Below are positions 54,030 through 64,000 of a stretch of 64,000 bases of DNA, one piece after another. Origin of the DNA: Prinia subflava (taxonomy: Eukaryota; Chordata; Aves; Passeriformes; Cisticolidae). The notes beneath the pieces were generated by a model that was given only the letters and a program-made list of their open reading frames with translations, did not search any database and was not told where the DNA came from. How positions within the stretch are numbered: the first letter of the stretch is position 1; each line of letters opens with the position of its first letter. Location of the stretch: positions 21,737,193 to 21,801,192 of the forward strand of contig NC_086257.1 of the NCBI RefSeq assembly GCF_021018805.1. Reading direction: 5' to 3'. The translations under genes were made by a program, and so were the position numbers.

Positions 54030-54440
54030 GTAAATGAAAAATGTAACCCTTGTTAATTAACGCTGTTTACATGGGGTACAAGAAACTTAAGAAATGTTTC
54101 TACAAAGGGGAAGGAACTGTTTACAAAACTCTTTCAAAAGTGTGACATATTGCTGCAGTTCCAGCACTAAAAAGCCAAACACACTTACACGCCTTTGAAG
54201 TTGGCTGGCTGAGGCAACATTATTTGACTCGGATTCAGATATTGCTTGTGGGTATAACTAATGGCTTTTACCTAGTTAGTGGGCTGGGAGGGGCGAGGGC
54301 CTGGGCGCCGTGGCCATTGGGTCCCTCTGGAGAGCTGGGGCTGGCTCCCCGCCAGCTCTGTACAATGTCAACATTGAATATTTGAATTCCCAGACTCTAT
54401 TTAACAACTTTCTAAATAAATAAACTCATTGTGTGTCTGT
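54030..54440. promoter_or_regulatory. Candidate conserved non-coding element with forkhead sites
   Basis: Two identical TGTTTAC forkhead-type motifs (54064-54070 and 54118-54124) and a GTTAATTAAC palindromic homeodomain/HNF1-like site just upstream, in balanced-composition sequence with no repeat or coding signal. Enhancer function is only a suggestion. Confidence 0.35.
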
Positions 54441-57400
54441 GTTTAAAATTATTTCACCTCTTTCATGAAAGCTACAGCATCTTATTACACTGGCCTCTCG
54501 GGCTGCTTTTCCCCCTTTTCTTTCCAAACAAACACAAACGGAGCTGAGCACTTTTGGTGTTTTTTTTGTTTTTCTCTGTCTCCTGTCTCTCCCTCTCTCC
54601 CCTTCTCACTTTCTGTCTGTCTTCTCCCAGAGCAGCTGCTCGGACATCCCGCCACGTCCTCAGTGGGACAGCTCTGTGCACCTTGTTATCTAATCATGAC
54701 TAAAACCAAAGCCAGGTTCACCAAGTCGGTTAAATATTAATCATTTCTAAAAGGAGGCCCAAGTGAGTGCCATTGCTGCAGCAGTGCCCTGTACATACTC
54801 AATCATTTTGGCTGCCCTACCCTCGGCGGGCTCCAGGGACAGCTTTCATTGTTGTTTCCATAAATGGCTATTAGTGTTCATATTCACCTATTCACCCACT
54901 TATTTAAGTGCACATAAGTGTGGATGTGGCTGTGCTCATGGAGATGTGTGCACACACGTGTGTTCAGAACATACTTTTCTGCTTATGCCACGGAGATAGA
55001 TTTATTTATGTGCATAATACCTGTGTCTGTGTGTGCACATACAGAGAGGAAAGCAGGTAAATCCATTTGATATTTGTAATTGTATTAATATATGTACAGC
55101 GTATAGTTTAGGGACAGATTGTGGTATGCACAGGCTCCTGGGGTGCTTGTAGTCCTGACACCAATATCTCAACACCCACAAAGGCTCTGAAATATTCTGG
55201 TTGCATGTAAGGGACACCGTACTGATATGCAGGAGCCTGGGTGTTGCTCCATGGGATGCTTCCCAAACACACTAATTGTGTATTCCCGTGGCAGAAATAT
55301 TCATTGTAAAATACATATTGCCTTCCCATGGAAGTAAAGATGGCTGGACAGAGAAGGTATTTCTGCCTGTCCTGGGGAGCACAGCTCCCTGATAAAGCTG
55401 TCTGAGTTCTGAAGAAAGTGGGATGAATTTTCTGCCAGGACAGGTATGTGGCAGAAGAAAATGTTGGTGGTTGCTGCAGCCCGAGGTGGGTGAGGAAAGG
55501 GCAGTGGGGAAGCAGATGGAATTTTATAAATCTCAGCTAATGAAACCTTGTCCACAGAAATTGCCTTGCTTTGCAGTAAACCGCCTTTTAAACAAATGTA
55601 CTTTAGCTTTGGAAGGGCTTGTTCAGACACTTAGGTTTCCAACCAAGAATTCATAATATTTGTTTATTTAAAATTTAACTAGGTTTGCTGTCATTTTTGG
55701 AGCAAGTTGGTGTTCTTTTGCTGTAATTTAATACAATCAGTTTTACATCACTTCAGTGTAGTTAGGCAAGAAGTGGCTTATGATGAGCAGAAAGAGGTTT
55801 AATCCCACATGGTTTCAAACTAGCAGATGCAAGTGTCATGTTATTCAGTAGACAGAGCTAGAACTGGACAAATGCAGATTAGAAATGCAGTTTATATTTT
55901 AAGTAGTGAAGGTATTTAACCAGTAAAACTATTTACTGAGAGCTGGGTGGGTTTCAACCTCAGTGGAATTCCTTTGTCTTAATTAAGGTTGGCTGTTTTT
56001 CTAAAAAGATATGAGCTAGTCCAAACAGGAATTAATTTAGGGAATTCCTGTAGCCTGTGTTATACAGGGGTAGCAGACCAGACCACTCTTCCTGATTTTA
56101 TAATCTATGCACCCAGTTAAAGCTGTGCAGTTTTGTATGGAGACATGAGCTCAAGGCTGGGATCACAGGAATGCACTTAAAAACTAAATGGTCATTAAAA
56201 AACCCCTGGTTCAGCTCTGACAACGCAGAACCAACATCTGGCTCAAAGTGTTTTCCATCCTCAGCCCTGCTTACCTGGATCACAGGCACCCTCAGAAGTG
56301 GCACATCCCCAGGTCTGAGGGCAAAGGCAGTGATGGGTTTTGCAAAGGTGGGAAGGAGGAGCAGGGTGTGGGAGCTGAGGTTTGGATACAGAGAGCAGGG
56401 TCTGGGGTCAGTGGTTTGATCACTGCTCTGTGATGGATTTCCAGTGGGTTCCTGCCACGATCCTGTGCAACAGGTTCCAGTCAAGACCAGTAGAGTTCAT
56501 GATACAGACCAGTAGGCATCAGCAAGCACCTCCAGGACCCCTTTGCTGCAGGAACTGCTGGAGGGAGGTGTTTGCTGGCAGACAAACAGCAAGCTGGGAA
56601 GGGGATGGAGAAGCTAAGGAGAAGTAAATGCTGTCCCCAGGACTCTGTCTCTTTGCACTGCCATTTTAAATCTAAAAATCAAAATTTTCAGGGTATAAAG
56701 AAGCCCTGTCTGATCACTCATTGACTTTATGTTCCCTCCCTTTTCTTTGCATTTCTAGGCTATGCTGAGGCATTGCCTTCTCCAGTGCTGCTGGAAGAAA
56801 GGGCAGCCACGGATACATGTGGGAGGAGGGAAGCTAGCCTGCAATGAATATTGTATTTGGTGCTAAATATGTAACAAAGAGAAAGAAATGTGAGTTAATC
56901 CAGCAATAAGAGTTGGGAAGTGAAATACAATTTGTTTTATTTCAGGGTTTAATGTTGTGGTCTGTTTCAGTGAGGCATTATCTTTTAAACTGGGATATAC
57001 ACAACGACATAACCCCCACTACCTTGAGGGAATGTCAGAGTTTGATCTCTGAATAAAGGAAATTCAGAGTTAAGGCTGAAATGTACCACATGGCCTCCAA
57101 GTCCCAGGAACAACAGGAGGCAAGGAAGTAGCTAAAGCTATGGGCTGCACTTTAAAATGAGTCCAGCAACTACCAAGCCGCCAGTGCTCGTTGCAGATCC
57201 ACAGCACGGCTTGAGCTGGGATTTGTATTGACTAGAGAGAGATCCCGGATGGTCTTGAGTCTTTTTAGAAATCTTGGCTGATCTGTGATGAGCATGAGAC
57301 TTTTATGGTGGAAGGATTACAGTTCTGGGCTTAATTTATGCAACAGAAGCACTCTTGTCTCCTTCGACACCGATAGCTTTTGTTTAGAAAATCTTATATT

Positions 57401-60400
57401 GGAGCAAAATTTTGGTTCAGAAAAGAAATACATCCAAGTTACAGCTTTATTTCTTTTCTGAAGAATTGCTTATATGTCTGAATGGGTGCACTACATTTTA
57501 GCCTTGTTTAAACTCCAAACTAAATTTAAATTGCCTGTAAAATAATCCACAGAATGGAAACTGAACACAATCGTAGCCCTTGCTCCCTGACCCAAACCCA
57601 TATTCCATTGCAAAGCAGTGCACTGCTCCGTTCCGTGATTACAGTAAGTTAGAAACCAGAAGAGCAAGACTTCTATGAATAGGTTATTTTTGGCAATTGC
57701 ATCACCAATTATGTATAAAATTTCAAAAAATATGGGCTCTGCCAGTTTGATCTCTGAGAGGGATACAGAAAATGAAAGCTTTGAGACTGCTGTAACATCA
57801 TACTATTTTGTCTATTAGATATCATTAGATTACCAGAATACTGAGACCTTCGTATCAACCAGCCTAACAAAAATTTCCCAGGTGGTTTAAATTAAAAAAT
57901 TAGCCATAAATATATTTTGTATAATGTAATTTATTATGGATGTTTATTGTGTGCAGTGGGAAAATGTTTGGTTTCAGATGATCTTACCGTATAACATGTG
58001 CCCTACTGAAACTGTTTATACTGAGGCAGCTTGGAAAAGCCCCAGTTTAATTCTGAGACTGGCTGAGCTACATGCTCTGAAAGCCACAGGAAAGCAGAGC
58101 CCTTCCCCTGGAAAGCCAAAGGGGCAACAGCGTCTTGTGTGGGACATGTGCAACATAAAACTAGGCAGTGGGGAGAGAGCTGAGTGGCAGAGGAAGCTGA
58201 AGGATGGCTCAGGGCAGTGTTGTTTTATAGGGAAAATGGGAAAAAGTGACACCAGCTTGCAGCAGGTCCTGTTATACTGGCATGGGAGGCTCACTGGTGT
58301 CTGAGGGATGCTTTTCTACCACATCCCATGTTTTATCAGGCTTCTTTCTGTTTCAGCTGGGTGTGGTGAGCAGGGCTCTGTACTGATGCCCACCCATGAC
58401 TCCAGATTTGCCCTTCTGCAGCACAGAGAGCAGATTAAGCTGGCTTTGGGGACCCAGGGGTCCCTGTGATGGACACATCCACCCTCTGCTGGGGAGCTGA
58501 TGGCTTCAGGAAAAAGATCTCCAGCCTCCTCTCCCGCTCTTTTGCACAAAGTCCACATGCTGGCAAGGGTGAAATCATTCCTCAGTTAAAAAAAAAACAA
58601 ACCCTCAAAAACTTCCCCCCCTGCCCCAAGCTCCTTCACACATATATTAACACCAAACTGGCAAAGCCAATGGAAAAGGATTTTGCGTTTTGGCAGCAGG
58701 GCTGGCTCAGAGCTCACTGCGGGCCTTATCCCAAACCCACTGGAGCTGAAGGAGCTTGTAGCGACTTCAACAGGCCTTGGATGGGTCTGGCTGGGAGGAA
58801 TCTGCTTCTCTTCATCCTTGAGGGTGCAGGGGAGGGGTTATCAGCAGCTTTTGCTCTGTGGTGAGCCCCAACATGTGATGCTGTAACAGATACCTGGATT
58901 TACATCAGTCTAAGTGAATTAGGTTGGCCCTATAATCTGGTCTCATTTAAGAGTCATTTTAGCCATCAGGATGAAATCTGAACTCTGCTGATGGGGGGAC
59001 TGTGGTGACTCTGAATCCTTGTTTCCCACTGTGCACCATCTCTCCCATGGGTTGAGGACCTCTGAGGGCTGTGGTGGGCACTTGGGGGGTGTGGGAGGGG
59101 TCCAGCACCCCTGGTTTGCACTGCAGGGCTCTCCTTTCCAAGGGCTGTGGTTTTCCAAATAGCCTGAACCTGTACCTTCTGAACAAATAGCTCTGCTGCT
59201 GAAACTACCTGGTTCCTCCAGTAAGTGCTCCATTTATTGCCTCCCGATTTCATCTCAGGCAAACAGAAGGTATGAGAGAGACAAGCACCGACTGCTGGAA
59301 AAAAATCACCCCAAACATGTCTAAAGCACAGCTTGAGTCACTGGCGGTGCCTATATTTTTGATTTAAAAACCATTTAACATTTCCAGCGTTTGACAGAAA
59401 TGATTAACCTTCCCCTCTTGAAAACTCTGTGATTTGAACTTACCGTGGCACGTTTTATTTACTTGCACCTTGGTGAGGAATTAAGCAATGCTTTTGGTGA
59501 GTTTTAATCTTTCCCATTCTCTTTGTGGCTCTGTATAAAGGAAAAAAAAGGAAATATGTTGTTTGAAATAATTTTGAAGTGATGTTTCTATTTTACTTTT
59601 TTTAGGCTCTTGATGTATTTTTGGCTACAGGGACTGGCATGGAGCATTGGTCTAAGAATATACAACACTGAAAAGCAAAGTGATATCAGCTGTATGTGAG
59701 CTAACTGCACTGCTTTATAGCTTTGCTGTTTCATTGTTACTGCGCCATGATAATGATGATTTACAGCAATAATGAAGACTTCTTAATTGTAAAATGTAAT
59801 CAGCATGAGATATTTGTCCTGATTCTTTCAGTTCATATAAAAAGCAGTATTTCAGTAGTCACTGGCTGCCTGTGAAAATGTTATTAAGCAGCTATGCTCT
59901 GCCTCAATAATTACTGTCCAGGAGTTTGTGCTTCCTAGTAAAGCCAAGGTAACTGAGAAATGAAGAAATGATGGTCACTCCAGATGATGCAGATCAGAGA
60001 AATCTGAATGAACAAACCTGTGCAGTGTCTTTAGTATCAGTGACCACCCTCAGAATGAGAGAAAAGGTAGAATTATCTGTACTGTACCAATGCCCTGAGT
60101 GAAAACTGAGCTGAGACAGAGCCAGAAGGGGTGGTGCAGCATCAGACCCAGGACAGGATGCAGCAAACCTTCCCAGCTGGGCCTTCTACCATACACCAGA
60201 CTGAAGGATCAGTCATGGACTGAATACAGAAGATTTATTTCCAACCTGACATTATTATTTATTATGACTTGAATTAAAACAGCAACCACAGAATGCAGCC
60301 AGGACTGGATGCTTGTTGTGCCGAGCTCTGTGCACGGGCACAGAGCTTAGGCCGTGAGAAATGCAGATTAAACTTGGGGCCTGCTGCCCTACACGTGCAA

Positions 60401-63400
60401 TTACAGCATCACTGGAGGCAGTAATAAAATCCTGAGGAGAAATGGATGCTTTAAGGAAAATCCACGGAGTCAGGGCTCCATGGCTTGCACATGGGTGGAC
60501 GTGCTTCATCTTTAATCACACCAGCCCTTTCCCCTACCAAATGGCCCCCCTGGCTCTGGTTTAGACGACCCTATTAGTTTTGGCCGTGTCCATAATCTGG
60601 GGTGATCAAGCTGCATTAAGTTATGAGTATCCTTGCAGCATCACCTGCTTGCTTTCAAAGAAAACAGCTCTGAGATTCTCAGGGAAGGAAGAAGGCAGCA
60701 CCGGCAGGTAATCCAGCCCTATAAAATCCCTGGATTGTGGTTCCAGCCCGCTCTCCACGCGGGCGCTGGGAGAGGGACCTGAGCAGCTCGGCTGGCAAGA
60801 GCCAGCAACCAAAAAGTCCCTCAAGCCTATAAGGTTTATTAAGGTTCTTTTTAAGTCCCTGCCAATAAAAAGGGTCCACACAGCCTCTGAGTGAGGCTCC
60901 ATAAGCTCGGTTTTATGTTCAGATAATTTGGAGCCAAACCGTCACGGAGTTCACATAGCGAAATACCCCACGGAGCATCGCAAACTGCGAAGAAAATATA
61001 CCGAGGAAAGAGAGGACTGATAATTTTATGGTTTTCCTTGAAGTTAAGCAGTAAAATGGGCTTTATTTAGTAATTTCCGGGCTCCTGATTGCAATTTTGT
61101 TACCGGCGTAACGGTGTTTGATAGAATGTTTTGTAAATAGGGAGAAATGTCAGAAGCCAAGGTCCTCCAGAGCTTGGATCTGCCGTGGGAAGCAGTGCCA
61201 CACACTCCTGGTGCCCAAAGTGGATCAGACCTGGACTGACTTTTGCATCAGACCACTGGGCAGGACATGGCAACAGTTCTCAGCTCTGCTGTGGAAGGCT
61301 GCAGGAGGAGCCCATGGTGGCTGGATAACCCATGGAGGGGAAAGTCCTTTAAAGAAACAGGAATAGTTTGACCCAGGTCCAGGGATGAGCAACATACACC
61401 TATTTTTGGAGGGTGAAGCATTTCTAATTTGAAATACATTTAAGAGCCCTGGTTTTTACAGGTGAGGTGATCATCACAATCTCCAGGCTAGTTTTCTAAA
61501 CCAAGCTATTAAAATCTCTTGTCCCTCAGCCTTTTGGTTGTGTGTAAACCTAGAATTCACAGGATAAACCTCCGTTATATTTGCTCCTCACACAATAACT
61601 ATTTTACACTTGGCACGGCTCATCTTTTAAAAATCTATTTTACAATGTAATAATTCACACCCACTTCTCTTTGGGAAGTCATTTGCAGAAGAGAAATTAA
61701 ACATGGCTGGGCACTGGAGGGAGTACTGCTGATACACGCAACAGCTCAAAATGTCGAGGGAAGCAGTAATGGCTATGGCAGAAGATGCCATCTTGACCTT
61801 GGTGGTTTGTTTATCAGACACTAAATCACAGACATTTCTTCTCCCAGTTCTAACTGGTCCAAGGACTCAGATATAACCTTAAAAGTCCTTTCTGGGGTTT
61901 TTAAACAGAATTTGGACCTCATCAGTGCTCAGTATTATTTATGCAGCTTGAGTGAAACAAGGGAATGCAGAGACCACTGTGGGAAAGAAAAAAGGTGAAG
62001 AAACCAGAGCGAAAAAAAAGGACTATTCATTCCAAGGACTGTATTTCCTTTTCATATGTTGCACTTCCTGGTGCCACAGAGCAGAGACAATAAGGAAATA
62101 TTTGATGCCTTTTTACTCACTTTGTTTATGCACCTTGTGCATGTGACAACCAGTAACCACCAAACCCATCCTGCCAGTGTTCCTAGAAAGAGGGGCTGTG
62201 GCTCACTGTCAGCAGCTAAGGTAGCACTGGAAATAAGGTGCAGGTGACCAGAGAGGAGGCAGGGATGGTGAGGGAAGAGGAAATGGGACACGTCTGATGG
62301 ATTGCTGTCAGATCCTCGAGCAGAACGAGGCAAACAAATCAGCTCTGCTGGCACCTTTCTGCACAGGAATAATTTGGGACATCTGTTTTAACAGATGATT
62401 GGTGCTTTTCATATACTAAATAGGCCCTGAATATGCTGTTCTCCTGCTTTCCTCTCCTTCTCCAGTGCTATACCAGTTATAAAAAAAAATATAAATGTAT
62501 TTATACATGATATCAGCAAGCTAACGTGGCTAAATCACCTCTGTACACCTTGACCTCCTGCTTAGTCTCCTGTTTCAGAGGCTCAGTGTAAATTAAGGTG
62601 CTGGCTTTACCCTTCAGGTCCCCACAGTCCCTCTGTGCTGCTGCTGCAGAAATGGCTGTGCTCCGTGGGTCGGTGAGGATCCAGCTGAAGCCTGCGAGGG
62701 CTGGAGGGAGCAGTGTTGCTTTAGGCTCCCTGCCTGAGGAGTGACATATCAGAAGTAATAAGTCTGAGCCTGAGCTGATGTCTAACAGCATCGGAGAGGG
62801 GCTGGAAGGCTGAACTCCTGCAAAAATGAGAGCAAGGAATTTAACAGCAGTAAAAAAGAGGTTAAGGAAAGAACAAAAAAGGAAAGGAAATAAAAGTGAT
62901 ATGAATGGCTAGAAAAACAGCTATGTCCAAATATTAACCTCCACTGCTGTATTTTGACACTGGGCTGAGTTAATAGAAGTACATGGCTAATACACATTAG
63001 TTGGAAGAAGGTAGCTCATTTCAGAAAATATCTGGATCAACTTAACGTGAAAATGTATTAGCAGAAGATATTTTATGTATGTCCAAATATGCCAATACCT
63101 TGGAGACATATTCTGCAGGATGCCAGCAAGAGAAATATATTTGACTGGTGGGGGTTTCAGCCAAATTCTCTCATTCTTGGGGCTTCTTATCCTTTTCTTC
63201 TCCAAGATACCTTTTCCTCAGCCATCCGAGGAGCAGGAGCAGACAGAGCTGTACCTTCTGTCAGCTGCAGAAGCCTCACAGACAGCATTGGCTCGAAGGG
63301 TTTTTTCCTCTTCATTCTGTCAAGGTCTTCAGTGTCTAACCCTTAGAAGTGGAAAATAGTTTCTGTTCTTAAATAAGGATTTTTCTCTCCTTTTTGTACT

Positions 63401-64000
63401 TTGGTGTCTCCTTGGGGTTTGCATTCTTCCATAGGTATCATTTATTTCACAGCAAAGAATCGTGGTGAGACAGCCTGGCCTTTAATTTCTGGGAATATCT
63501 TTATAGGTTTGTTTTTGTGGCTATATAACAACATTATGTTATCTATCCATCTCTCATTCCACTTCCTGATATACAGAATTATCAGGACTATCCATCAGTC
63601 ACTCTTGTGTTTTCTAGCCCTCAGTGCTATATCAATTTTAAAGATATTTTTCCAGTATTACAGCTACACGGATCTTGGTGATAATTAAAAAATCGTATAA
63701 TATCTTTAAAAACTCTGTGAGATGTGCAACACCACCTGAGGAAAAGTAGATTTTAGACTGGAGTTATATCATTACTGGTTTCCTGAATGTTTGAGTGAAG
63801 AAAGGCAGTTGACTAAGACACATTTCTTTTTTAAGGAAAAAATAATCTAAAAGCAATATAGAAGAGCAGGACATCTGCTTTTGTAATTATGTACTAAGGA
63901 ACTGGGATTGTGCCCCACCTGATGTTGTCCTCTACAGCCTTCAAGTACCCAGACTGTCCAGCTGATTTCTCTCTGATAGCAACAGGATTTCTCAGGTTTT

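Larger units (their letters stand above)
50335..64000 (+). other. MECOM: MECOM intron 1 (beginning)
   Basis: Non-coding through to the window end. It holds further CpG-rich blocks to 53.4 kb, a long TTTTC microsatellite, and AT-rich sequence after 54 kb. The frames beyond 54 kb are short and featureless. No second MECOM exon, RNA gene or transposon is recognised. Confidence 0.75.

Overview
The window is vertebrate nuclear DNA and is almost certainly avian. Genes are split by GT-AG introns, interspersed repeats are very sparse (one CR1-type LINE tail, one possible MIR-like relic), CpG islands are sharp, and GC-rich minisatellites are common. The gene order matches the amniote LRRIQ4 - LRRC34 - MYNN - tRNA-Val - TERC - MECOM block (human 3q26.2, from memory), read in the opposite orientation.

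Layout. 1-3.4 kb holds little except a minus-strand leucine-rich-repeat segment that may be a remnant or exon of LRRIQ4. LRRC34 (+ strand) runs from a GC-rich minisatellite-bearing promoter at about 3.4-3.76 kb through ten coding exons (4094-11281, 417 aa). A convergent 3' interval of about 6 kb separates it from MYNN (- strand, seven coding exons, 24756 down to 17150, 616 aa: BTB domain, linker, eight C2H2 fingers). The MYNN CpG-island promoter lies at 24.95-25.5 kb, and a tRNA-Val(AAC) gene sits just upstream on the same strand. At about 28.05-28.51 kb is the telomerase RNA gene TERC (+ strand). It has a TATA box, two CCAAT boxes, the template, the CR2/CR3 pseudoknot, CR4/CR5 and an H/ACA domain, giving about 465 nt. 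Minisatellites flank it on both sides. A 20 kb interval without recognisable genes leads to a cluster of CpG islands (45.7-53.4 kb), where the first coding exon of MECOM (MDS1-EVI1/PRDM3 form, 12 codons) lies at 50298-50334. The rest of the window is MECOM intron 1, including a pure (TTTTC)n tract of about 234 bp.

Functionally the block combines telomere maintenance (TERC), two transcription factors (MYNN, MECOM), a nucleolar/pluripotency-associated LRR protein (LRRC34) and a tRNA. Nothing suggests an operon-like or novel multi-gene system. The most informative content is the bird-type TERC with its sequence peculiarities, the missing ACTRT3, the tandem repeats next to promoters, and the patchy GC enrichment of single exons. 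Exon boundaries were read by eye from splice consensus and reading-frame continuity. UTR ends and transcription starts are approximate.
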